Shown here: in pieces, positions 43,069 through 51,484 of the stretch | Layout of the letters: each line of letters opens with the position of its first letter | Position numbering within the stretch: position 1 is the first letter of the stretch | Assembly: GCA_963811255.1 (NCBI GenBank) | Contig: CAWEQI010000002.1 | Coordinates: forward strand, 1-64,000 | Direction: 5' to 3' | Length of the DNA: 64,000 bases | DNA from: Croceibacterium_B sp963811255 | GTDB lineage: Bacteria; Pseudomonadota; Alphaproteobacteria; Sphingomonadales; Sphingomonadaceae | Notes under the pieces: generated by a model | What the model saw: only the letters and a program-made list of their open reading frames with translations | What the model was told of the DNA's origin: nothing | Databases searched by the model: none | Made by a program: the position numbers and the translations under genes

Positions 43069-44004
43069 TCAATTTGCTGATTGGTAGAGCTCGAACCGAG
43101 CGGCCAGACGATCGCGGTCCGGACGATCCACTTCTCGGCCGGGCATAAGCAGCGTCTTGCCCCGCATGGCCTTGATGCCCTGCTCGAGCATCGGGCCATC
43201 ATTCATGGCGAACAATTCGTCCGACACATGAATGCGATAGTCGGGATCGATACCGAGAAGATTGGCATCGAACGCGGCGTGGTGGACTTTCGACAGCGGA
43301 AGACCGTTAGCAACTAAAGGCTGACCCAGAAGTTCATCGCCATCGGCGATGATATGTGCAGCATCGAGCAAGCGGCGCTCGGGCAACCGCGAGATCGCGC
43401 ACCGCCCGTCATAGGCGGCGAGCACCGCCTCGCGGAACGTCGCCTGATGAAGGCGCTGACTCACCAGCCGCAAGGCATACCGCCGCTCGGGCGTTGACGG
43501 CATCTGCGCCGGACTCGCCGGCGCACCTAGCGGCATTCCGAACCCAATCTTCGCGGCTAAACGACTGGCCGACCAGTCCGCGACGAACGTCGGATAGATG
43601 GCGGTATAGCGGCCCGGTGCGATGCCGAGGAAGTAGATAACTGGGACCTGCGCATCCATCGCTTCTTTCAGCCAGCGATTGTCGGCGGCATCAGGGTTGT
43701 TCCCCATGAAGGCATAGTCGACCAGCTCATCGCCAGCATGAATCTGCTTATGTACGCGCCTCTGATCATCATACCAGACGCGCGCACCAGTCCGCGGAAA
43801 GACGGTGCGAATACTGAGCAAATAGCGCATCGCCTTTGGCTTGAAGATTCCGCGTTGCGGATTGACGAACGGGATGCGCTGGCCCTGAAATTGGAATCCC
43901 GCGGCAAGATCCTCGGCATCGAGCGGCCGTCCGGCTGCGCGGCGCTCCAACTCCGCAACAGCAGCCTGGCGCGTGGCGGCGTCCAGAAGGTCGCTACTGC
44001 TCAT
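43069..44004 (-). CDS. HNH endonuclease, second gene of a coupled pair
   Basis: 311 residues from ATG at 44004, which overlaps the previous stop as ATGA. The C-terminal HNH_2-type domain reads CAISRLPERRLLDAAHIIADG, then ANGLPLSKVHHAAFDANLLG. The N-terminal 170 residues include GIFKPKAMRYLLSIRT, DYAFMGNNPDAADNRWLKEA and VPVIYFLGIAPGRYTAIYPTFV, a conserved recognition-type domain found with HNH nucleases. It likely cuts DNA, possibly modified DNA. Coupling to a second HNH gene suggests a two-subunit restriction enzyme; this is inference. Confidence 0.8.
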   Translation of the reverse strand: MSSSDLLDAATRQAAVAELERRAAGRPLDAEDLAAGFQFQGQRIPFVNPQRGIFKPKAMRYLLSIRTVFPRTGARVWYDDQRRVHKQIHAGDELVDYAFMGNNPDAADNRWLKEAMDAQVPVIYFLGIAPGRYTAIYPTFVADWSASRLAAKIGFGMPLGAPASPAQMPSTPERRYALRLVSQRLHQATFREAVLAAYDGRCAISRLPERRLLDAAHIIADGDELLGQPLVANGLPLSKVHHAAFDANLLGIDPDYRIHVSDELFAMNDGPMLEQGIKAMRGKTLLMPGREVDRPDRDRLAARFELYQSAN

Positions 44005-44918
44005 CCCAGATACCGGTACTCTCTGTGCCAAGCGAGTGCCTCAGAGGCAGGTGAGGCGTAGCCGCGTTGCGGACCGCGCACTGCCGCGCCGTGCAGGTCG
44101 TAGTAGTGGCGACCATTGTCAAAATCAGCTCGCAACCGGCTGCTCACCTCGAACCGGTGATCCTCTGATACGGTGACATAGCCAAGATCGAATAGTCGGT
44201 GGATGTCGGTGCGCAGCAACAAGCCGTTTGCCAGGTCATGCTCGCCCCCCTCTCCATAGCTGCGGATATGAGCGGCATCGAGAATGGGGAGTGTCTTCTC
44301 GCCTGATACGGCACAGCGTCGCTCATAAGCGTCGGTAACCGCGAGCCGGAACGCTCCCTGGCCCAATCGCGGCCGAACCATTTGTGGAGCGCCGAAACGA
44401 TCCGCCGGCTGCGCCTCGGTCATCGGCAGACTGGCGCGCTCGGCAACCGCGTCCCACAGATAGCGACCCTCTTCATTGTCGGTGTCGTAGCGCTTGCCGG
44501 TGACGATATTGCGCGCAAAGCTTTGCGGCACAGGCAGCCACTGTTCGCGGGGCCAGAAAAATGGCTGCGTCAAGATGCGACAACCGACGGGCGGATCCGC
44601 TCTGGGATCCAGTAAGGCATCATCGCGCCTGTAACGAGCGATGCGCAGACGCATCTCGGCGAGCGACGTCACGCCATTCTTGGTGCCAAAAGCTTCCCAG
44701 GCAAGGGACAGCGGTACGTTCGACGCGTGGCTGAAGACACCGCCGCCGACGATATAATCCTCGGGCGCGTGGAGCTTGAAAAGGAACAACTCGCCGACCG
44801 AGACCGCGCCGAAATTGCGGGTGCCGCTGGGCTGCCAAAAATTGACCTCGCTGGGCTTTTCGAGGCTCAGCAGGTCGAACCAGCTGCGATCAGTAATGGC
44901 GATGAAGAGGTTGACCAC
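44001..44918 (-). CDS. HNH endonuclease, first gene of a coupled pair
   Basis: 305 residues from GTG at 44918, preferred because homologous N-termini begin near FIAITDRSWFDLL; a 12-codon longer start at 44954 is possible. The N-terminal domain (VNLFIAITDRSWFDLL, EVNFWQPSG, SVGELFLFKLHAPEDYIVGG) looks PUA/EVE-like, the type that reads modified bases in EVE-HNH enzymes such as VcaM4I. The C-terminal HNH_2 domain is CAVSGEKTLPILDAAHIRSY with ANGLLLRTDIHRLFDLG. Modification-dependent restriction is the best guess. Confidence 0.8.
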   Translation of the reverse strand: MVNLFIAITDRSWFDLLSLEKPSEVNFWQPSGTRNFGAVSVGELFLFKLHAPEDYIVGGGVFSHASNVPLSLAWEAFGTKNGVTSLAEMRLRIARYRRDDALLDPRADPPVGCRILTQPFFWPREQWLPVPQSFARNIVTGKRYDTDNEEGRYLWDAVAERASLPMTEAQPADRFGAPQMVRPRLGQGAFRLAVTDAYERRCAVSGEKTLPILDAAHIRSYGEGGEHDLANGLLLRTDIHRLFDLGYVTVSEDHRFEVSSRLRADFDNGRHYYDLHGAAVRGPQRGYASPASEALAWHREYRYLG

Positions 44919-45136
44919 GAGTTCGAACTTCACCTTTCGGCACTCTTGGCGCAAGCTGGTTTATTGAGTCTCAGCCCAGCATCCGGCAGGGCGCCCTTCC
45001 TGCTCGAAGCGGAGGCTAGAAGGCCAGCCTGCCCAAGAGTTCGAGGCGCATGCATTCACGGGTCACACAGGCGACGCAAAGTGGGTAGTCCATTTCTGGC
45101 CGAAAACTGTCAGTCGGCTCTTGGGCGCCGAACGGG

Positions 45137-45157
45137 AATAGCTGACGGGCAGCTATT
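45137..45157. repeat. AGCTG-type palindrome, copy 1
   Basis: AATAGCTG-ACGGG-CAGCTATT, a perfect 8-bp inverted repeat with a 5-base loop, in the gap after the HNH pair. It shares the AGCTG-N5-CAGCT core and CGGG-like loop with the element at 53179-53199. Confidence 0.6.
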
Positions 45158-45210
45158 GTATGTCCCGGCCGACCTGGAACGGCAGGAACGGATTCCCTGC
45201 CCTCAACTCC

Positions 45211-45993
45211 TTACCAGCCCGTGCATTTGCTCTGACAGAGCCGAGTTGCGTCCTTTGCGCCGGCTTCTATGTCGATCGGATTGTTCTCGTGCTTGGCCAT
45301 AAGCCGCGCAATGAGCTGATCCCGCAAGCCGCGGGTTTCCTGTGAAGGTTCAACCCCAAGATCGGCAAACATCAAGGCCGCCGTAGCTCGGTAGCGTTCG
45401 GCTAGGGCCGCTGGATGTCTTAGCTGGAACTCACTTTCCATTACCAACCGAAGGGCGTCCTCGTCACACGGACTGATCGCCTGCATCTTTGTGATGGCCG
45501 TTAGCGAGTTGGCCGCACGTCCGACGCGTAACAGGTCTTCAGCTTCCTTCTTCAATGCAGCGACTCGGCGCGTCGCCCTCCTACTCCGCTCGTGTGTCAG
45601 CCAATCGTCGAATTCGACGCTGACCCCGTCGAGGTCTTGAAATGCTTCCTTATGGCCGGAGCTTTCATCAGGAGGCTCCTCGATCAGGATTCCCGCTCGC
45701 AACCAAACATGCTCACGGTCCCAACAGACGATCTCCTGAGATGTGTTGATGCAGATGCGCAGTTCCAAAAGCGCTTGACGCAGACTTGCGCGTGCTTGCG
45801 CTTCTCCTCGGTCGCCCCACAGCAGATCCAGTATGCGGGTCTTTGGGACTTCCGAACCAGGATCGGAAATCAGATACGCGAGGAGGGCACGAGCCTTTCG
45901 GCTCCGCGGCGTAATCTTACGTTCGTCGCTCGAAAAGACGGCGAAAGATCCCGCAGTACGCGCTCGCACGACACCTCTCTCTTCCTTCCACAA
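45211..45993 (-). CDS. BTAD-containing transcriptional regulator (SARP-like)
   Basis: 260 residues. The N-terminal winged helix at about 10-95 includes PRSRKARALLAYLISDPGS and LLWGDRGEAQARASLRQALL; the BTAD helical domain at about 115-240 includes FDDWLTHERSRRATRRVAAL and ERYRATAALMFADLGVEPSQ. SARP-type regulators bind direct repeats. An OxyR-type promoter with operator lies 50-120 bases upstream. Targets are unknown. Confidence 0.8.
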   Translation of the reverse strand: MWKEERGVVRARTAGSFAVFSSDERKITPRSRKARALLAYLISDPGSEVPKTRILDLLWGDRGEAQARASLRQALLELRICINTSQEIVCWDREHVWLRAGILIEEPPDESSGHKEAFQDLDGVSVEFDDWLTHERSRRATRRVAALKKEAEDLLRVGRAANSLTAITKMQAISPCDEDALRLVMESEFQLRHPAALAERYRATAALMFADLGVEPSQETRGLRDQLIARLMAKHENNPIDIEAGAKDATRLCQSKCTGW

Positions 45994-46042
45994 ACGGTAT
46001 CAGGAGCCTTTGCAAAGAGGTCACGGATGTGAAACGTATATG

Positions 46043-46110
46043 AAGATAGGAGACGGGTGCGGGCGTTGGCCAATCGAAAGACATGGAGTCGACCGATAGG
46101 GAATGCCTAT
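46043..46110 (-). promoter_or_regulatory. OxyR-type promoter/operator, copy 1
   Basis: Read on the minus strand: ATAG-N7-CTAT (46107-46110 back to 46096-46099), then TCTTTCGATTGGC (near 46069-46081), then the -10-like TATCTT (46043-46048), 50 bases before the BTAD gene start. It closely matches 47052-47119. ATAG-N7-CTAT is the known OxyR half-operator. Confidence 0.65.
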
Positions 46111-46349
46111 GAGGAGAAGCAATCTCGGCAGAGTTGGGACGCCGAGAGGCGATCTGCCAGTGCTTCGCTCGAAGAGCGGCTCATCCATGGATTGCCGCAG
46201 TCAAGATAGCAGCTCGGTCAGCGGGGTTTCCCATTTGTGACGCAAACCGATCCGGCAGGGGGCGCCGGCTCTTGCAGGGCGATCGATTCCGAGCAGGCGC
46301 AGCGACGACAGATTGAGAGCGGTCGTCTGCAGGTGCTCGCAAGTCAATT

Positions 46350-46727
46350 TCAAGCCGCGCCATGCGCAAATGCGCTGGCCGGCCGTTGTTTGATCCTGGC
46401 GAGCGCATCATCCAAATCGACAAGGAGGTGCGGCCCGCCGAACTGCGCCCCGTTGCATGGCTGCCTCTGCAACATGAAGCTCCTGGTCGTGACGACAAGC
46501 ACGGGCGCGCCGCTGTTGCAGGCCAGCATGTCAGCCACGCCTCGCGGGGAGCCCTCTACAATGGTGTCGCCCACGACGATGAGATCCGGACGGCGTTCTG
46601 CCGCCGCCTCGAGGGCCTGTTGCTCGGCCCAGGCGTGATCGAACGAATTGAAACCGAAAGCCTCCAGTCGGGAGCGCACGGCCCGGCTGAAGATCAGGTT
46701 GTCATCGATGATCAGGGCGTGGCTCAT
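46350..46727 (-). CDS. Degenerate response-regulator receiver
   Basis: 125 residues from ATG at 46727. SHALIIDDNLIFSRAVRSRL gives the acidic pair and helix 1. The phosphoacceptor region reads PDLIVVGDTIVEGSP, where Gly sits at the usual Asp place and Asp is one residue on. The conserved C-terminal Lys is not seen. It is probably a pseudo-receiver working by binding rather than phosphorylation. Its start overlaps the upstream small gene's stop as ATGA, so the two are coupled. Confidence 0.75.
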   Translation of the reverse strand: MSHALIIDDNLIFSRAVRSRLEAFGFNSFDHAWAEQQALEAAAERRPDLIVVGDTIVEGSPRGVADMLACNSGAPVLVVTTRSFMLQRQPCNGAQFGGPHLLVDLDDALARIKQRPASAFAHGAA

Positions 46728-46921
46728 GACCGACTCCGGCTCGCCGCGAACCTCATCAAACCATCTGGCGCACGGCAAGGTGCGGGATCGGAATGGCGGC
46801 CCTTCCATTTCTCTGCCTTGAGCAGCTTCGTGATTGTTGCCCGCCGGACCGGATCAACCTCGCGTGCGAGCATTTCCTTGAAGCGCCTGATGTTTCCCTC
46901 GGTAACGAAGTCCATGCTCAT
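46724..46921 (-). CDS. Small helical protein coupled to the pseudo-receiver
   Basis: 65 residues from ATG at 46921 (46915 also possible). The core FVTEGNIRRFKEMLAREVDP then RRATITKLLKAEKWK is a two-helix unit typical of small sphingomonad stress proteins of unknown role. The C-terminal 25 residues are a basic tail created over the overlap. It is first in an operon controlled by the OxyR-type promoter at 47052-47119. Confidence 0.6.
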   Translation of the reverse strand: MSMDFVTEGNIRRFKEMLAREVDPVRRATITKLLKAEKWKGRHSDPAPCRAPDGLMRFAASRSRS

Positions 46922-47051
46922 GCTCCCAGTGGGTGGGTGCGGCGCAGGATGGGGAAGAGGGGTGCGCCGCACCCTAAGTCACATAGCGGTCGATGCATGG
47001 CGCTGAAGCGCGGCGATCCGACGCGGCAGTCTCCATTCATCGGCACGCACC

Positions 47052-47119
47052 AAGATAGAGGGCGAGTGCGCACACAAGCCAATCGAAAGCGATGGCGTGG
47101 AACGATAGAGAATGCCTAT
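47052..47119 (-). promoter_or_regulatory. OxyR-type promoter/operator, copy 2
   Basis: Minus strand: ATAG-N7-CTAT (47116-47119 back to 47105-47108), CTTTCGATTGGC near 47078-47089, and TATCTT (47052-47057), about 130 bases before the small gene at 46921. The operator overlaps the stop codon of the OxyR-like gene. Spacing of all three elements equals copy 1 within about a base. Confidence 0.65.
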
Positions 47120-48096
47120 GTGGAGAGGCGAAGGTGCGGCAGGATTGTCCGGCGGGCCGATCGATTGCGTCGTCGATCAGCAGGCCATGGATTGCCCCCC
47201 ATCAGATTAAGAGCTTCGACTCTGATGTATTCCGCGATGCGACGATAAAGCTCGGCGTAGGCGACTCCGCGCCGCCACGCGGCGGCGACACTCCTGGTTG
47301 CGTTCCAGCCCGCAATTTCAAGCAAGACCACACCGGAAGCACCGCCGACTTCGGATCGAACGTAAAGGTCGGGAAGAATCGTCAGGCCAAGACCGCTTCC
47401 CACCATTTGCCGCAAGCTGTCCAGACTGGTTCCTTCGTAATCCCTCAACAGCGTCATGCCGAGCTCCGAGGACAGGCCGGTCACTTGTCGATGAAGCGAA
47501 TATGCAGCGCCCAGCCCGAGCAGTTTCGCGCCTTTCAAGTCAGCCTTCGTCAGGTCCGCCCGTTTGGCCAGGGGGTGATCGGGTGGCGCGACGATGTGCA
47601 GCCGTTCCCTGAACAGCGGCTCGACCTCGAGATCGTCGCCAAGCAGCGGCAGCGGACTGAGCAGCATGTCGAGTCGTCCTCTCGAAAGCTCGAGGACTTG
47701 TTCGTCGGGAATTCCTTCGCGGATATGCAGGCGGACTTCGGGTAGGTCCTGGTGGAGCGTCGCGATGACGCCGGCCATAAGATAGGGACCGAGCGTGGGC
47801 GTGCTCCCGAAGCGGATGATGCCGGCCGAGCCGCCTTGCGCACGGCGCGCCCGGTCCTTGATGTCCTTGACTTCTACGAGGACGCGGCGGGCGCGCTCGG
47901 CTAATTCACGTCCAATCGGCGTCAGCTCAGCACCACTCGGTGTGCGATCGGCGAGATTTACGCCCAGCGCCCGTTCAAGAGCGCGAAGCTGCTGGCTTAG
48001 AGAAGGTTGGGAGACATGGCACGTCTGGGCGGCGCGTCCGAAGTGGCGCGTGTCCGCAAGAGCTACCAGGTACTCGAACTGGCGAAGGGTCGTCAT
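47116..48096 (-). CDS. OxyR-like LysR regulator lacking both redox cysteines
   Basis: 326 residues. The HTH (LRQFEYLVALADTRHFGRAA and SQPSLSQQLRALE) and effector domain match OxyR: GSTPTLGPYLM, SLDSLRQMVGSGLGLTILPD. At the peroxide-sensing positions, where E. coli OxyR has Cys199 and Cys208, this protein has Ser200 (AAYSLHRQ) and Ser209. It should not form the sensing disulfide. It may be a constitutive or differently triggered OxyR-site binder. Two OxyR-type promoters lie just downstream. Confidence 0.85.
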   Translation of the reverse strand: MTTLRQFEYLVALADTRHFGRAAQTCHVSQPSLSQQLRALERALGVNLADRTPSGAELTPIGRELAERARRVLVEVKDIKDRARRAQGGSAGIIRFGSTPTLGPYLMAGVIATLHQDLPEVRLHIREGIPDEQVLELSRGRLDMLLSPLPLLGDDLEVEPLFRERLHIVAPPDHPLAKRADLTKADLKGAKLLGLGAAYSLHRQVTGLSSELGMTLLRDYEGTSLDSLRQMVGSGLGLTILPDLYVRSEVGGASGVVLLEIAGWNATRSVAAAWRRGVAYAELYRRIAEYIRVEALNLMGGNPWPADRRRNRSARRTILPHLRLST

Positions 48097-48505
48097 TGGC
48101 TTCGCCTCCCCGCGGCAACCTTACACTAAATCAGAACTGCGCGCGATTTAGTTCCAGCGCTAGCAACCCCAGTTGCAGCGAGCCCTTGCGCGTTTACCCT
48201 AGCCTCGTGCCAAGCTCCGCTTGAGGAGCCGCAACGCTGTCTCGGTCTGGCCGAGCGAAGTTCATGATGTCGAGAGCGGGGCCGAAGCGCCGCGCACCGC
48301 GGTGAGCACCGGGTTGTGTAAGGCCGCAGCCTCGGCACGGCTGCCACTTTCATAGACCCGGTCTATCGTCCGATACCGCGCGTTTCGATTGGCCGGCACG
48401 TTATGCGCCACGTATCCTGCTCCGATGATGAATCGAGACACCCAATCTGCGCGGGTTGCCACTCAAGACAGGCCGCTCCCGGAAACAGTGGGAGGACCAG
48501 GCCCA
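48097..48505. other. Intergenic region upstream of the OxyR-like gene
   Basis: It holds the dyad at 48127-48150, likely the regulator's own operator. The rest, to 48505, shows no recognisable gene; a plus-strand frame that opens here leads into the hypothetical protein at 48506. Confidence 0.45.
48127..48150 (-). promoter_or_regulatory. Dyad TAAATC-N12-GATTTA
   Basis: A perfect inverted repeat, 30-55 bases upstream of the OxyR-like start. LysR-type regulators usually bind such interrupted dyads to control their own genes. Autoregulation is inferred. Confidence 0.5.
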
Positions 48506-48898
48506 ATGTCATCGGCAATTGCGATAGAAGGAACAAGGAAGGTTGCGACTGGCGATCGCCGCAAGACCTTCCCCAGGCAAGGATTGTCTTGGAAAAATCG
48601 CCATGCCGAACCGTTCCATCTCGTGATCGCGTCACGTTCGACCGGAGACATCACGATTAAGCGATTCGCATCGACCCTGGACGCCCTCTTCTTCGCGGAT
48701 CGACAGTCCGATCTTGCGTCGGCCGAGCTGTGGCGAGAGGGCGAAGCGCTCTGCGAACTGCGCAAGATCGAGCTCTATCCGGGATGCATGTGGCTGCTCA
48801 GCCCAATTCAGAGGAACCAACGGAAACGGCCGATGGGTAGTCGCGCAGACATTGGTATACGCTGGGCGTTGGACAACGCGGCCCCCGGGTCACCATGA
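48506..48898 (+). CDS. Hypothetical protein
   Basis: 130 residues from ATG at 48506; a start at 48389 would add 39 unconvincing residues. The central part HAEPFHLVIASRSTGDITIK and ALFFADRQSDLASAELWREG looks like a genuine small folded unit. No known domain. It precedes the truncated nhaA gene. Moderate doubt remains that it is real. Confidence 0.4.
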   Translation: MSSAIAIEGTRKVATGDRRKTFPRQGLSWKNRHAEPFHLVIASRSTGDITIKRFASTLDALFFADRQSDLASAELWREGEALCELRKIELYPGCMWLLSPIQRNQRKRPMGSRADIGIRWALDNAAPGSP

Positions 48899-49052
48899 AG
48901 GACCGGGAGCGCGGGCCGGCAAATTCCTGCAAGTTGCTGGGCGAAGAGACGCGTAAGTAGGGCCACCTCGCAACTGGCGATGCTATTCCCGAACTGAACG
49001 CCAGGGGACACGAGCCGGCAGTCGGGAACGACATCGGTTTTGGGAGCTGGCC

Positions 49053-49484
49053 ATGACGAGTCGTCGAGACATAGCGGATCCACCGTTCCCCCACACTCCG
49101 CTCGACGCGATCACACCGCCGTTTCACCGCTTCATCAAAACCGAAACGACAAGCGGCGCCATTTTGCTGCTTGCCGCAGCTATCTCGATCGGGATTGCCA
49201 ACTCGAGCCTTGGAACAGCCTTCGAGGATCTGTGGACTAGCTCCACCGGCATTCGGATCGGATCTGCCGTATGGGAATATCCGCTGCGACACTGGATCAA
49301 CGAGGGTCTGATGACCCTGTTCTTTTTCGTGGTGGGCCTCGAAATCAAACGGGAACTCGTCTTCGGCGAGCTGAGCGCCCCAGGCGCCGCAGCGCTGCCC
49401 GGAGCTGCAGCTCTGGGAGGCATGCTCGTCCCGGCTGCAATCTATCTCGCGCTGGCCTCGGGGCCTGATGCGACAAGGGGTTAA
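49053..49484 (+). pseudogene. nhaA: Truncated Na+/H+ antiporter NhaA
   Basis: 143 residues covering only the N-terminal third of NhaA: FHRFIKTETTSGAILLLAAA and LMTLFFFVVGLEIKREL are the first segments, ending in GGMLVPAAIYLALASGPDAT-RG and a stop. The family is about 390 residues and continues WGIPMATDIAF; that part, with the essential aspartates, is missing. The downstream sequence shows no NhaA. It is a deletion remnant. Confidence 0.85.
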
Positions 49485-49612
49485 CACCCGTTCAGGCGCG
49501 CCGAGTTCGGACCCTCATCGGGCCCGGCGTGCCAACTTGGATTGGAGCCCAAGCGCAAGGGGGCAGCAATCAGGGGGAGCGCCGAGGCAGGATGCCCTTC
49601 CGCTCGGCGCTC

Positions 49613-49723
49613 CTAAAGCCCTGCGAACGCCAGCACCGTTCGGATCACCACATACGCGAACGGCACCAGAACCAGGAACAGCAGGATTGCGAACTCCAGC
49701 TCTGTCTTGTCGGGACGGCGCAT
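49613..49723 (-). CDS. 36-residue single-span membrane protein
   Basis: MRRPDKTELEFAILLFLVLV then PFAYVVIRTVLAFAGL: a basic/acidic N-terminus, then one long hydrophobic segment. The start is 9 bases after the DUF6961-like stop, so the two are an operon. A degenerate copy of its last 19 residues lies at 55877-55938, which supports a real gene family. Function unknown. Confidence 0.6.
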   Translation of the reverse strand: MRRPDKTELEFAILLFLVLVPFAYVVIRTVLAFAGL

Positions 49724-49732
49724 CCGACGTCC

Positions 49733-49927
49733 CTAGTGGCGTTCCCCACTCGGCGGCTCGAGCAATCGATTGATCCGCAGAATGATCGCCTGGTAGGTTC
49801 TGGCGCCCTCGTAGTCGCAGGCATCGAGCAATTCGTCACATCGCATGGCGGCAATGATGGACGCATCATCCCCGTGCTCGTTGATGTAGTGGTTGGCGCA
49901 GGCCCACAGTTCCCATTCCGGCAGCAT
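49733..49927 (-). CDS. DUF6961-like small protein
   Basis: 64 residues from ATG at 49927: MLPEWELWACANHYINEHGD, then ASIIAAMRCDELLDACDYEG, then a helix ending LEPPSGERH. This resembles small sphingomonad proteins assigned to DUF6961; the assignment is from memory of the pattern. A longer start at 49969 would overlap the MBL gene upstream. It is followed by a 36-residue membrane protein. Confidence 0.6.
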   Translation of the reverse strand: MLPEWELWACANHYINEHGDDASIIAAMRCDELLDACDYEGARTYQAIILRINRLLEPPSGERH

Positions 49928-49946
49928 CGGACCGACGATAGCCAGG

Positions 49947-51239
49947 CTATTGTCCGGTGACCACCGAGACATCCCCGGCGGCGTCGGCACGCACGGTAAC
50001 GTCCCCGTCCCAGCCGGTGGCATAGACCGCCTTCGACAGAGGGTAATCAGAGAAGCTCTTGACCTTGTCGGCGACGCGAACCGTGGTGGCAGAGCGCGTG
50101 CCCGATACCCCGGCCACGAGCATCTCGACGGCGCTGCGCCTCGGATGACCGTAAGCCCAAGCGGTCCATTGCGCGTGCACGTTCTCGTGTCCCATCGAGA
50201 TCACCGCAACCTCAGGTGTGATGGCCGCAAGCAGGGCCGGTGTCGTGCCGTTGTAGGAGCCGTGATGGCCGACCTCCCACACGTCGGTGTCGAGCTCGCC
50301 GCTGGCTCCCCAGTGGTTCACCAGCGTCTCCAGCGCGGTATCTTCCATGTCGCCGGTGAACAGGAACGATGCCTTGCCGAAGTCGACCCGGATGACCAGG
50401 CTCTGGTTGTTGCCGTTGTCGAAGTCGCCGTCGGGCCAGCCGGGATTGTCGAGATAGCCACCCGACAGGATGTGGACCTTCGGATCGGTGCCCTGGCAGT
50501 CGACCGGATCGATGACAGGGTCGGTCAGACCCTCACTGCCTGCCGCGCTGACGGCCGGCTCGAGGACATCTTCGAGCTTGAGCGTCGAGCCCGGCATGGC
50601 GGCCCGGTCGTGCATCCACTTGTAGGGCGCCCGCCCCGATCCGTGATCGATGCCGTTGTCGATGTATCCGTCGACCGTGAACGCTTGGGTCACCGCCTCG
50701 AGATTGCTGTCGTGGTCGATGTGCGTGTGGGTGATGATGATCGTGTCGATCGTGTTGTGGAGATCCGGTCGCCTGGCGAAGAAGGCATGCAGATAAGAAA
50801 GCAGGTGCTGGCTTGCCGCGTCGCCCCTGCCGCCCGCATCGATCATCATCGCGCCGCAGGGGAACTCCAGCAGGGCCGCGGCGCCCTGGTCGACGTCGAT
50901 GTAGTGGACGGCCATCGTTGCTGCTGACGACGCATTTGCGACGGTCGTCGCAAACGGCAGATCGCCAGGCTGGCGCTCGACGAAAGTATAATAGATCCAG
51001 CCCTCACGGCCGTCGGCTCGTTCGACATGATAGTAGCCGGAGACCCGCTGACCGTCGTCGAGCAGCTGGAACGCGTCGCCGGGGCTCGGATAGGCGATCG
51101 CCGGCGTGCTTGAGGCCGAGCCCTCGTGGAAGACGACGTCCCGCTTGACCACGACGTGATCGGCAAGAGCCGGCGCTGAGCAGATCAGCGATAGCGCCGG
51201 GAGAATCCCGACGAGCGATTGCCTGAGACGACTGATCAT
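49947..51239 (-). CDS. Secreted SH3-like/metallo-beta-lactamase-fold protein
   Basis: 430 residues from ATG at 51239. A signal peptide (LVGILPALSLICSAPALA) ends near residue 27. An SH3b-like domain follows (KRDVVFHEGSASSTP, GREGWIYYTFVE), then a ComEC/Rec2-like MBL domain with ITHTHIDHDSNL, FTGDMEDTAL and GHHGSYNGTTPALL. It should act outside the inner membrane, perhaps on nucleic acids or as a phosphodiesterase. It is the first gene of a minus-strand run with DUF6961. Confidence 0.82.
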   Translation of the reverse strand: MISRLRQSLVGILPALSLICSAPALADHVVVKRDVVFHEGSASSTPAIAYPSPGDAFQLLDDGQRVSGYYHVERADGREGWIYYTFVERQPGDLPFATTVANASSAATMAVHYIDVDQGAAALLEFPCGAMMIDAGGRGDAASQHLLSYLHAFFARRPDLHNTIDTIIITHTHIDHDSNLEAVTQAFTVDGYIDNGIDHGSGRAPYKWMHDRAAMPGSTLKLEDVLEPAVSAAGSEGLTDPVIDPVDCQGTDPKVHILSGGYLDNPGWPDGDFDNGNNQSLVIRVDFGKASFLFTGDMEDTALETLVNHWGASGELDTDVWEVGHHGSYNGTTPALLAAITPEVAVISMGHENVHAQWTAWAYGHPRRSAVEMLVAGVSGTRSATTVRVADKVKSFSDYPLSKAVYATGWDGDVTVRADAAGDVSVVTGQ

Positions 51240-51484
51240 GGTGCCCCCTCTGCCCCCCTGATGCGAGCACCTTATAGGCCGCAACATCAGGTTCGACCAT
51301 CGAGGACGCAAACCGGTCGGCTTGGCAAGGCACAGGCCGGAGCGCGTCGCAAATAAGAACGTATGTAGAACATGTCGCTCGCTCGAATCAGCGGCTCAAG
51401 ACATCGACACGACTGGGAAAGCGAACGCCACTGCGGCCGTCCTGGACGGCAAACGTCGCCACTCTGATCGCCAGCGATACGCCT

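Noticed and set aside
49529..49960. 143-residue plus-strand frame
   Set aside because: Antisense to the 36-residue and DUF6961-like genes, with random-looking composition.
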